Virus record (IMG/VR): IMGVR_UViG_3300049810_001362
Location: 1-34,921 of that record
Source of the DNA: a virus
Length of the DNA: 34,921 nucleotides
Reading direction: 5' to 3' (one strand)
Part shown: positions 28,460-34,921 of the stretch, piece by piece
How the letters are laid out: each line of letters begins with the position of its first letter
Numbering within the stretch: the stretch's first letter is position 1
The notes under the pieces: generated by a model
Databases searched by the model: none
The model's input: the letters and a program-made list of their open reading frames with translations, nothing else
What the model was told of the DNA's origin: nothing
Made by a program: the position numbers and the translations under genes

Positions 28460-29307
28460 AAAAAGGCGTAGTTTTATTTGCTTTTAATAACAATACAATT
28501 GATTATGTAAAGCAAGCAATATATTGTGCAAAACGTATAAAAAAATATCTAGGGTTATCAGTACAACTAATAACTGATGACAAAGACCACCTAATTAAAA
28601 AATTTCCGTTTTATAAAAAATATATTGATGTAGTTACATATAGCCCTGCTCCTATTCCATCTAACAAAACATTTTATGATGGAATACATGGAAATCACGG
28701 CAAGTTAGATTGGAAAAATAGTGCAAGAGATAGTGCATTTGATCTTACAGTATTTGAACAAACATTAGTTCTTGATACTGATTTATTGATTAGTAATGAT
28801 AAATTACTAACTTGTTTTAACATGTCAGAAGATTTCATGATTGCTAAGAATTATCAATTAGTAAATACTAGTAAATCTTATAAAAGTTTTGATAGAATTA
28901 GTGATAATTCTGTACCAATGTATTGGGCGACAATAATTTACTTTACTAAGAGTTATACGTCAAAAACAGTATTTGATTTAGTAAAACATATTAAAGAAAA
29001 TTATAATTATTATAGATTAGTTTATAATATCATCGAAACAAAATTTAGAAATGATTTTGCTTTTAGTATTGCATTACACACAATGCGAGGGTTTGTAGAA
29101 GATAGTAACTGGCCTCTAGATATTCCTACTGATATGTGGGTATCTACTGATAAGGATGTACTAGTAGATGCAAACAATAGTAGTATAAAATTATTAGCAC
29201 AAAGAGATCATGATTATCTTGCTGTTAAGTTAGATGATGCTACTACTCATATTATGAACAAGTTTAGTTTAGACAAGTTTATTGATAAGGAGTTTGCTAA
29301 TGAGTAA
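28456..29307 (+). CDS. Glycosyltransferase-like protein (GT-A fold, DxD), copy 1
   Basis: A 283-residue protein with the layout of a retaining GT-A glycosyltransferase of the GT8-like type. The N-terminal strand and loop read GVVLFAFNNNTIDYVKQAI, then SVQLITDD, and the metal-binding DxD is D107-T-D109 in the strand FEQTLVLDTDLLI. The later part has an aromatic-rich segment (MYWATIIYFTKS) and a C-terminal WPLDIPTDMW. A role in sugar transfer is inferred; donor and acceptor are unknown. It shares the NNNTxDY(V/I)(K/R)QA start and overall plan with the next gene, so the two look like an old tandem duplication. There is no signal peptide, so it acts in the host cytoplasm. It overlaps the upstream gene by 4 bases and the downstream gene by 8. 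Confidence 0.65.
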   Translation: MKKGVVLFAFNNNTIDYVKQAIYCAKRIKKYLGLSVQLITDDKDHLIKKFPFYKKYIDVVTYSPAPIPSNKTFYDGIHGNHGKLDWKNSARDSAFDLTVFEQTLVLDTDLLISNDKLLTCFNMSEDFMIAKNYQLVNTSKSYKSFDRISDNSVPMYWATIIYFTKSYTSKTVFDLVKHIKENYNYYRLVYNIIETKFRNDFAFSIALHTMRGFVEDSNWPLDIPTDMWVSTDKDVLVDANNSSIKLLAQRDHDYLAVKLDDATTHIMNKFSLDKFIDKEFANE

Positions 29308-30127
29308 CGGCATTTGTCTTGTTGCACAAAATAATAATACAACAGATTATATTAGACAAGCGTATGCACTAGCGTTAAGTGTTCTTGCTAACAGTCCTAG
29401 AACCAATATAAGTTTAATTACTAACGACGAAGTACTTCCTGAGTATCAAAAGGTATTTGATAAAATTATACCTATACCTTGGGGCGATGGTGCTAATAAT
29501 AAACAATGGAAAATTGAAAATCGTTGGAAAGTTTACCACATAACACCTTATGAAAATACAGTTGTTATGGATGTAGATATGTTGGTGTTAGATAATATTA
29601 ATAAAGTTTGGCAAGATTTTACAAAATCACCTCCTTTATTATTTACAAAAAATGTTAAGACTTATCGAAACGAACTAATTACTTCTCGATATTATAGGAA
29701 AACATTTGATTCAAACGATTTGCCAAATGTATATACAGGACTATATCAATTTTCAAAATCAGAAAGTACACACGGATTTTTCGTATTGCTTGATATAGTA
29801 ATGAAACATTGGAGAGAATTTTACAAACAATATGCACCTAACGATTTTCAAGCCTGGTGTAGTGTTGATGTTAGTGCAGCAATAGCATTAAAAATATTAG
29901 ATATGCAAGGATATTGTTTAGATAATAGTACATTAGCGTTTACACATATGAAACCTCATTTACAAAATTTATATAATCCACCATCTAAATGGACAGAACT
30001 TCTAACTGTTGATTTTGGAAATAATGATATCATTATTAATGGATATAAACAATCGGGTGTATTGCATTACGTTGAAAATAGTTTTTTGTCAAATGATATA
30101 GTTAAGTGGCTAGAGGAGAAAATATAA
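29300..30127 (+). CDS. Glycosyltransferase-like protein (GT-A fold, DxD), copy 2
   Basis: A 275-residue paralogue of the preceding gene. Shared features are the start GICLVAQNNNTTDYIRQA, the strand NISLITND and a DxD motif D91-V-D93 (TVVMDVDMLVLDN). A Trp-rich segment (KQWKIENRWKVYHITPYE) before the DxD and NVYTGLYQFSKSE after it are consistent with a donor-binding pocket of GT8-like enzymes. The start is set at the ATG at 29300, which has AAGGAG 7 bases upstream. The longer frame opens with a TTG at 29282, inside the previous gene and without a ribosome binding site. The stop overlaps the next ATG by one base (TAATG). Substrate is unknown; divergence from copy 1 suggests a different acceptor or linkage. 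Confidence 0.65.
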   Translation: MSNGICLVAQNNNTTDYIRQAYALALSVLANSPRTNISLITNDEVLPEYQKVFDKIIPIPWGDGANNKQWKIENRWKVYHITPYENTVVMDVDMLVLDNINKVWQDFTKSPPLLFTKNVKTYRNELITSRYYRKTFDSNDLPNVYTGLYQFSKSESTHGFFVLLDIVMKHWREFYKQYAPNDFQAWCSVDVSAAIALKILDMQGYCLDNSTLAFTHMKPHLQNLYNPPSKWTELLTVDFGNNDIIINGYKQSGVLHYVENSFLSNDIVKWLEEKI

Positions 30128-30672
30128 TGTTTTACTTACACTATGACGAAGAAGGCAACATAACTTCAGTCTCTAATATTAAAGCAACAGTTGAAAAGTA
30201 TATCAAAATTGATAAAAAAACTTTTAATGAATTTAATAATGGCGAAAAAGCAATGTTTGATTACAAAGTAATTGAAAATGTTAAAACAAAAGGAAGTTAT
30301 CACATTGTTCCTATCAATATCGATGAAGAAGAATCTGTACATCATACAAATTTTGTAAATAAAGCAGATATATTAGAATCAGGAATCCAGATTGTACAAG
30401 AAAAAGACGGATGGGTCGTAAATAATTTTATAGATGATGTAAATTGTACAGCATTGTCAATAGGCGAAGATTATCTAAAAGAATATTATATTGTAGATAG
30501 CACTAACAGATTTATATTATTAGATAAGTTTAGTATTAATTTAAAAGAATTTGCAACACAAAAAGAAATAAAAATTAGTAATTGCTCGTCGCATAAAACA
30601 GTATCGGTTTTAACTAATAGTAGTCATATACCGCATGTACATACAATAGGATATAAACATGAAAGTAATTGA
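30127..30672 (+). CDS. Unknown cytoplasmic protein within the glycosyltransferase cassette
   Basis: A 181-residue protein that I do not recognise. It starts MFYLHYDEEGNITSVSNI, continues with mixed alpha/beta segments (KADILESGIQIVQEKDGWVV), and ends in a Ser/His-rich tail (NCSSHKTVSVLTNSSHIPHV). There is no membrane segment or catalytic signature. The start is placed at the ATG at 30127, with AGGAG 8 bases upstream and coupled to the previous stop; the frame could be extended to a GTG at 30106, but this is inside the previous gene and poorly placed. The last 14 bases overlap the next gene. Operon context suggests a partner of the flanking GT-A proteins. The His/Cys-rich tail could bind metal; that is speculation. 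Confidence 0.65.
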   Translation: MFYLHYDEEGNITSVSNIKATVEKYIKIDKKTFNEFNNGEKAMFDYKVIENVKTKGSYHIVPINIDEEESVHHTNFVNKADILESGIQIVQEKDGWVVNNFIDDVNCTALSIGEDYLKEYYIVDSTNRFILLDKFSINLKEFATQKEIKISNCSSHKTVSVLTNSSHIPHVHTIGYKHESN

Positions 30673-31549
30673 TCAAGATATAATATTTTTAAGTTATGAT
30701 GAACCTAACGCTGAAGAAAATTATGCAGACTTACTAGCCAAAGTCCCATGGGCTAAACGTGTACATGGAGTAGAAGGTTCAGATGCTGCACACAAAGCAT
30801 GTGCTGATCTAAGCGAAACTGAAAATTTTATTACTATTGATGGTGATACAATTATTGATCCTAAGTTTTTAGAAGTAGATCTTGATTTGAATAAACTAAA
30901 TGCAACAAAAGATTATCAATTTAGCTGGGCTGGCAAGATAGATGTAAATGGACTAATGTACGGTAACGGTAGTATAAAAATGTGGACAAGAAATTTTGTA
31001 AAAAATATGAAAACACATGAAAATACAGACGGCTCCGATGACACAAGTATAGAATTTTGTTATTTTGATAATTATCTTCAACTAAATGAAAATTTTTCGA
31101 CTAGTATTATTAGTTCAACTCCTCAACAGGCTTGGAGAGCAGGATTCCGCGAAGGTGTAAAAATGTCGCTAAACAGAGGATCGGTAATAAAAGATTTAGA
31201 AAAGTTATGGTGGCAAAATTATAACAGACTGTTAGTTTGGACTATGGTTGGTGCAGATATAAAAAACGGATTATGGACTATATACGGCGCTAGAGAAGGT
31301 GTTTTTAAAACAATGTGTACAGATTGGGATCACATACAGGTAAGAGACTTCACATATTTAAATAACCTGTGGAATGAAAAACAAAAAACACAAATAACAG
31401 GTGATGACTTATTAGAAGCTATAGAAGTTCTAGGAGCTTCGTTAGTAAACGAACTTAAACTACCAATAGGACAAATGCCTTTAGATGAGCAACAGAGTAA
31501 ATTTTTTAAGAAAGTTTACACTCAGCCTGCAAGAAATATAAAATTATAA
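30659..31549 (+). CDS. GT-A-like glycosyltransferase-family protein (DGD motif), third in the cassette
   Basis: A 296-residue protein with a short GT-A-like core. The N-terminal strand IIFLSYDEPNAEENYADLL is followed by a helix and then the metal-binding type motif D61-G-D63 in FITIDGDTIIDP, the usual place of DxD in GT2-like folds. Further segments are YQFSWAGKIDVNGLMYGNGS, an aromatic SIEFCYFDNY loop and a Trp-rich helix pair (LEKLWWQNYNRLLVWTMVGA). It differs from the two upstream GT8-like paralogues in layout. AGGA lies 7 bases before the ATG, which is inside the preceding gene. Glycosyl transfer is inferred from fold and motif only; similar phage proteins are often left as hypothetical. 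It is followed after 1 base by the radical SAM gene. Confidence 0.55.
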   Translation: MKVIDQDIIFLSYDEPNAEENYADLLAKVPWAKRVHGVEGSDAAHKACADLSETENFITIDGDTIIDPKFLEVDLDLNKLNATKDYQFSWAGKIDVNGLMYGNGSIKMWTRNFVKNMKTHENTDGSDDTSIEFCYFDNYLQLNENFSTSIISSTPQQAWRAGFREGVKMSLNRGSVIKDLEKLWWQNYNRLLVWTMVGADIKNGLWTIYGAREGVFKTMCTDWDHIQVRDFTYLNNLWNEKQKTQITGDDLLEAIEVLGASLVNELKLPIGQMPLDEQQSKFFKKVYTQPARNIKL

Positions 31550-31550
31550 A

Positions 31551-32936
31551 ATGAAAACATCTGATGATCTATATCATTTCCGAGATAATGTTTTAAATGA
31601 AGTAAGTCCGAGTTTTTGTACAGCAAAATGGAAGCAGGTAACTTTACATTTACATAGTGGACAAACACACAGTTGTCATCATCCCGTTCCGCATAAAATT
31701 CCTTTAGATGAAATTGCTGATAATCCAAGTGCATTACATAATACTAAATTTAAAAAACTTCAGCGTAAAGAAATGTTAGAAGGAAAACGTCCTAGTGAAT
31801 GTGACTATTGCTGGCGAGTAGAAGATTGTAACCCTGAAGCTCTTAGCGATAGAGTATATAAATCTGCAGAACCATGGGCTAGAAATTTTATTGATGAAAT
31901 TATATCTAAGCCTTGGGATGACGATGTTGATCCTAGTTACTTAGAAGTTAGTTTTAGTCATGTGTGTAATTTAAAATGTAGTTATTGTAGTCCTCAGGTT
32001 AGTAGTAAATGGGTAGAAGAAATACAACAGCATGGTGCATATAAAACTAGTAGTAACTTTAATGATTTAGATTGGATTAAAAAGCAAGGAACTATGCCTA
32101 TACCAAATAGAGAACATAATCCTTATGTTGAAGCTTTTTGGAAATGGTGGCCTAGTGTATCGTCTAAATTACACACGTTTAGAATTACTGGTGGCGAACC
32201 ATTATTATCAAAAGATACTTTTAAAATTCTTGATTATTTGATAGAAAATCCCTTGCCAAATTTAGAATTTTCTATCAATAGTAATATGTGCTTACCTGAT
32301 GCTGTAATAGATAAATTTATTGAAAAAATTAAAATAATCTGTAATGAAGGCAAAGTTAAAAATTTTAAAATATTTACAAGTGCCGAAGCACATGGTACAC
32401 AAGCTGAATATATTAGATACGGACTTAATTATAATAAATGGATTGCAACTATTAGACGTATATTAACTGAGGTGCCTAACTGTACTTTTACTTGTATGAG
32501 TACCTATAATTTATTAAGCATGTTTTCTTTTGATAAATTTTTACAGGATATACTATCTATTAAAACTGAATTTGGAGGACTAGGAAAGCCAACACCGATT
32601 ATACTAGATGTTCCTTATTTAAGATGGCCCGATCATCAAACTATAAAAATTGCCCCAAAAGAATGGACAAAAAACATTGCTAAACAGTTAGAATTCATTC
32701 GTAGTAACTTAGAAAACGTAAATGTAAAAAACGGGTTTCATAAATGGGAAGGTGACAAGTTTAGTAGATTACTAGAAGTGTTTGATAACGAAAACTTAAC
32801 ACAACAACAACTTGATATATTTAGAAAAGATTTTGCTATATTTGTTGATGAGCATGATCGTAGACGTTCTACAAATTTTTTAAAAACTTTTCCTGAAATG
32901 GAACAATTCTATCAAGATTGTAAACTAATTACGTAA
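31551..32936 (+). CDS. Radical SAM protein, twitch-domain-like
   Basis: A 461-residue radical S-adenosylmethionine enzyme. The [4Fe-4S] cluster motif is C139-NLK-C143-SY-C146 (SFSHVCNLKCSYC), and the SAM-binding GGEP motif is at residues 214-217 (FRITGGEPLLS). Five further Cys lie N-terminal to the core (C23, C42, C84, C87, C93), three of them in CDYCWRVEDC; they could bind a second cluster, as in SPASM/twitch enzymes. Such proteins are common in marine phages but the reaction is not known to me. It lies 1 base after the third GT-A-like gene and has no clear ribosome binding site, so translation probably depends on coupling. It may modify a sugar or a peptide substrate of the cassette. The stop codon lies in a palindrome shared with the converging gene. 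Confidence 0.85.
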   Translation: MKTSDDLYHFRDNVLNEVSPSFCTAKWKQVTLHLHSGQTHSCHHPVPHKIPLDEIADNPSALHNTKFKKLQRKEMLEGKRPSECDYCWRVEDCNPEALSDRVYKSAEPWARNFIDEIISKPWDDDVDPSYLEVSFSHVCNLKCSYCSPQVSSKWVEEIQQHGAYKTSSNFNDLDWIKKQGTMPIPNREHNPYVEAFWKWWPSVSSKLHTFRITGGEPLLSKDTFKILDYLIENPLPNLEFSINSNMCLPDAVIDKFIEKIKIICNEGKVKNFKIFTSAEAHGTQAEYIRYGLNYNKWIATIRRILTEVPNCTFTCMSTYNLLSMFSFDKFLQDILSIKTEFGGLGKPTPIILDVPYLRWPDHQTIKIAPKEWTKNIAKQLEFIRSNLENVNVKNGFHKWEGDKFSRLLEVFDNENLTQQQLDIFRKDFAIFVDEHDRRRSTNFLKTFPEMEQFYQDCKLIT

Positions 32937-32940
32937 TTAG
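32925..32940. other. 16-bp perfect palindrome containing both convergent stop codons
   Basis: CTAATTACGTAATTAG is its own reverse complement. The TAA of the + strand gene (32934-32936) and the TAA of the - strand gene (32929-32931) lie in it symmetrically, and the genes overlap by 8 bases. There is no loop or flanking U-tract, so it is a poor terminator; it could be a protein-binding site, or simply a result of two TAA-containing gene ends meeting. Confidence 0.6.
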
Positions 32941-34116
32941 ATATTCTTTATTCTTGTTAAATTGTTTTCTTAAGGTCTTGTAATTGTGTTCTAGTACACT
33001 ACGCATTTCTTGTAACATTATTTTTAGATTGTCGATTGGTATATTATTAATATCATTTATGATTTTATATATCATTTCTAATCTTTTATTGTGGTTAGTT
33101 TCATTATCATAACTTTCGTCCCACCATTTATTAAATGTTTGAAATCCTAAACTTTGTAAATGTGAAATTGTACCTACTGGACCTACCATAATAAACGGCC
33201 TATGTGCTACAATAGGTTTGATTGTTTTTTCTGTTAGATTTATCATATTAGATGCATATCTAGTTTCAGTTACAACATCAACAAATGCTTTTGAAACACC
33301 TTGAATAGTATTTCTTTGCTTATCACTTTCTATATCTACTACATCACTATTTTTAGCGTCCCATAAGATTGGAGTATTTTCTAATTCGTAATGACTTGTT
33401 AATATTTTCTCTACAGTTTGCGGACTAAAGTTTGCAAGAGGCAATGTTTTATTATTAAGTAATTGTTTAGTAGTACATAAGTTGTTTAAACTTAACACAG
33501 TATCAAAGTCTTTTATTAACAAACCTATTATGTAACGATGGTATTCAAAACGAAGGTTAAAACAAGATATTTTTTTGTCAAAGATATATCTATTATTATC
33601 GTTTACAAAATCATCTTTAGTATACATATTTGATGCAATGCTTGTAAAATAATAGTCAAAGTAATCAATTTTTAAGTTATAGTTTTTTGCTATAATAAAT
33701 GAGTCTTTTTCACAATGATAAATTTTATATTTACATTTTGTTTTAGATAAAATTCTTGAAATAATATCTAATTCGTAGCTACGTACTTCGTCGGGAATAG
33801 TTTCTATTGGATAAGTTTCTAGCATATTAAAATTATTTGTATTTGAATATAACCTAAGCACATCTTCCATAAAGAAATATATTTTTTCAATAGAATTTTT
33901 TCTTATAAATTTAATGATATCTTTTTCGTTTGTTTGTGTACATCCTGCAAATAAAATTATAACAATCTCTTGCTTAGTAGGTTTGATAACTTTTTTAAGT
34001 TTATTTAATAACCTATCTTCCCATTGCGGCCTAATAGATTTAAGTTTAGTTCTTTGGTTTCTATTACCACTTGTAAAGTAAATATTATTATTATGATAAA
34101 TTTTTAAATGGGCCAT
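32929..34116 (-). CDS. Unknown protein with glycosyltransferase-like C-terminal motif
   Basis: A 395-residue, Lys/Asn/Ile-rich protein without a signal peptide. The N-terminal half has alternating strands and helices (EIVIILFAGCTQ, IEKIYFFMEDVLRLY, CFNLRFEYHRYIIGLL). Near residues 287-335 is the most telling part: FVDVVTETRY, NLTEKTIKPIVAHRPFIMVG, LQSLGFQTFNKWWDESYD. The TEKT/K-P-I-x(4)-PF-I-x-(V)-G order recalls the acceptor/donor segment of GT10 fucosyltransferases and exostosin-type GT47 enzymes, where a conserved Glu-Lys precedes a G-x-P loop. I recognise the same C-terminal pattern from other marine phage proteins of unassigned function. The ATG overlaps the stop of the oxygenase gene by one base. 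A glycosyltransferase role is an inference; the N-terminal half gives no clue. Confidence 0.6.
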   Translation of the reverse strand: MAHLKIYHNNNIYFTSGNRNQRTKLKSIRPQWEDRLLNKLKKVIKPTKQEIVIILFAGCTQTNEKDIIKFIRKNSIEKIYFFMEDVLRLYSNTNNFNMLETYPIETIPDEVRSYELDIISRILSKTKCKYKIYHCEKDSFIIAKNYNLKIDYFDYYFTSIASNMYTKDDFVNDNNRYIFDKKISCFNLRFEYHRYIIGLLIKDFDTVLSLNNLCTTKQLLNNKTLPLANFSPQTVEKILTSHYELENTPILWDAKNSDVVDIESDKQRNTIQGVSKAFVDVVTETRYASNMINLTEKTIKPIVAHRPFIMVGPVGTISHLQSLGFQTFNKWWDESYDNETNHNKRLEMIYKIINDINNIPIDNLKIMLQEMRSVLEHNYKTLRKQFNKNKEYLIT

Positions 34117-34610
34117 TAATTAACGCCAGTAATTTGTAAAGTATATCTATCTTCAATGCCAATATTTGCAGCAAAGTGCGGTACGCTATGTGTCCACATA
34201 CAATAGTCGCCAGCTTTCCAATTAAATACCGGAAATCCGTCTACTTCAAAATAATGTCCAGATTTCCAGTTTTCTAAAAACACAATTGCTCTTACTACAT
34301 CTTTAATATTCTTCTTGAATATTTTAGTATATGTTGAGTAGTGATCAACATGAGTAGGAATAATATTATTTGTTTTCATTTTATAAAATGAATACCCACA
34401 ATCTTTCATATTTAGATCTTTGCTTATTTGTTTAGTCCATTCTGGTATATAGTTTTTTCCGCTATATAATTCCCCGCCGAATGTCATGCCGTTGTATACG
34501 CCAGTTTCCCATTTATCTTCTTCTTGTAAATTTAATGGTTGTCTAGTGTATTCAAATGACTTAATTTCATTAATGTCTATGTTTAAATTTATATGTCCTA
34601 ATTTATACAT
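34116..34610 (-). CDS. 2-oxoglutarate/Fe(II)-dependent oxygenase
   Basis: A 164-residue non-haem iron oxygenase of the compact prolyl-hydroxylase-like type common in marine T4-like phages. Iron ligands are H87-x-D89 (PTHVDHYSTY) and H145 (THSVPHFAANIG); R155 (DRYTLQITG) is placed to bind the 2-oxoglutarate carboxylate. A VVRAIVFLENWKSGHYFEVD strand pair lies between, as expected for the jelly-roll core. The start is set at the ATG ending at 34610, preceded by AGGGGA just upstream and 2 bases after the stop of the amidinotransferase gene. A longer frame opens with TTG at 34643 but lies inside that gene. It likely hydroxylates a small molecule, sugar or peptide; the substrate is unknown. Confidence 0.8.
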   Translation of the reverse strand: MYKLGHINLNIDINEIKSFEYTRQPLNLQEEDKWETGVYNGMTFGGELYSGKNYIPEWTKQISKDLNMKDCGYSFYKMKTNNIIPTHVDHYSTYTKIFKKNIKDVVRAIVFLENWKSGHYFEVDGFPVFNWKAGDYCMWTHSVPHFAANIGIEDRYTLQITGVN

Positions 34611-34612
34611 AT

Positions 34613-34921
34613 CTATCCCCTGTGTAAATCTAGTGTGGTGCAATGATGTCCGCCCCCGAGTGTTCTTGAATGAGCAAATGGTACTGTGTAACTTAGTACT
34701 CCATTTGCTCTCAGTGCTTGCTCTAGTTTAGGACAGTCATCAATAACTGCCAAGTCTGGACGAATCATAAAGAAGTTTAACAAAATATAATTACTTGCAA
34801 ATGCTTCTCCTGTAAAACTTTTCTGTGTTAGATCTTTGTCACCTAACCAAATAACTTCCCAGTCTTTAAAACAGAGAGGTAATGATTTCTTTGTAACACG
34901 ATCTTTATTAACTACAACAAG
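34613..34921 (-). CDS. Amidinotransferase family protein, C-terminal part (cut by window edge)
   Basis: An open frame of 102 residues enters from the right edge and ends in TAG; the start is outside. It matches the C-terminus of glycine/inosamine-type amidinotransferases in the guanidino-group-modifying superfamily, which move an amidino group from arginine to an amine through a Cys intermediate. Visible features are a strand-helix unit FASNYILLNFFMIRPDLAVI, a helix (LEQALRANGV) and the hallmark HSRTLGGGHHCTTLDLHRG. The Cys, nine residues from the end, is in the place of the catalytic nucleophile. The stop lies 2 bases before the oxygenase ATG, so these - strand genes form one operon. A related deiminase or hydrolase is possible; the fragment lacks the other catalytic residues. 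Confidence 0.8.
   Translation of the reverse strand, partial: LVVVNKDRVTKKSLPLCFKDWEVIWLGDKDLTQKSFTGEAFASNYILLNFFMIRPDLAVIDDCPKLEQALRANGVLSYTVPFAHSRTLGGGHHCTTLDLHRG

Noticed and set aside
29282-29299. TTG at 29282 as the start of the second glycosyltransferase-like gene
   Set aside because: The ATG at 29300 has AAGGAG 7 bases upstream and gives the same N-terminus as its paralogue.
30106-30126. GTG at 30106 as the start of the unknown 181-aa protein
   Set aside because: The ATG at 30127 is preceded by AGGAG at the right distance and overlaps the upstream stop as TAATG.
34611-34643. TTG at 34643 as the start of the 2OG oxygenase
   Set aside because: This stretch codes for the C-terminus of the amidinotransferase in another frame, and the ATG ending at 34610 has its own AGGGGA.
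34486-34731. 81-aa + strand frame over the oxygenase and amidinotransferase genes
   Set aside because: Antisense to two genes with clear catalytic motifs.

Overview
This 34.9-kb, AT-rich window looks like part of the genome of a marine T4-like myovirus, of the kind that infects cyanobacteria or SAR11-type bacteria. It carries T4-like baseplate genes in the order gp5, gp25, gp6, followed by one enormous structural gene in the gp7 position. Genes are packed with almost no gaps and often overlap by 1 to 14 bases. T4-type late-promoter boxes (GATAAATAC or TATAAATA) stand in front of several structural genes. The host cannot be fixed from the sequence. I saw no tRNA, rRNA, CRISPR array, insertion sequence, integrase or attachment site, and no gene-free stretch longer than about 61 bases.

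Region 1 (1-20904, + strand) is the baseplate. It holds the 3' part of a gp5-like hub/spike gene without a lysozyme domain, gp25, an enlarged gp6 with a Ser/Gly tail, and a 5048-residue giant. The giant is a mosaic of beta-rich modules: FG-GAP/propeller-like repeats, W-x-Y-type segments resembling carbohydrate-binding modules, paired GxGY repeats and C-terminal ADG-type beta repeats.

Region 2 (20930-28050, + strand) is adhesin and virion decoration. It holds a small structural protein, three paralogous fibre-like proteins with the same N-terminal domain but three different C-termini (one with a phage tail collar domain), and a further probable virion protein. Late-promoter boxes precede 2225, 20930, 25600 and 27139.

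Region 3 (28058-32936, + strand) is an accessory cassette behind a near-consensus sigma70-like promoter (TTGACA, 17 bases, TATACT). The -10 box lies inside a perfect 9+9 inverted repeat that looks like an operator. The genes are a small acidic protein, two tandem paralogous GT-A-type glycosyltransferase-like proteins, an unknown protein, a third GT-A-like protein and a radical SAM enzyme.

Region 4 (32929-34921, - strand) converges on region 3 at a 16-bp palindrome containing both stop codons. In transcription order it holds the C-terminus of an amidinotransferase (cut by the window edge), a 2-oxoglutarate/Fe(II) oxygenase and a protein with a glycosyltransferase-like C-terminal motif. Regions 3 and 4 together suggest a phage-encoded system that builds or decorates a glycan or another small-molecule modification, on the virion or on the infected cell. 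That role is an inference from gene content; no single sequence feature proves it.
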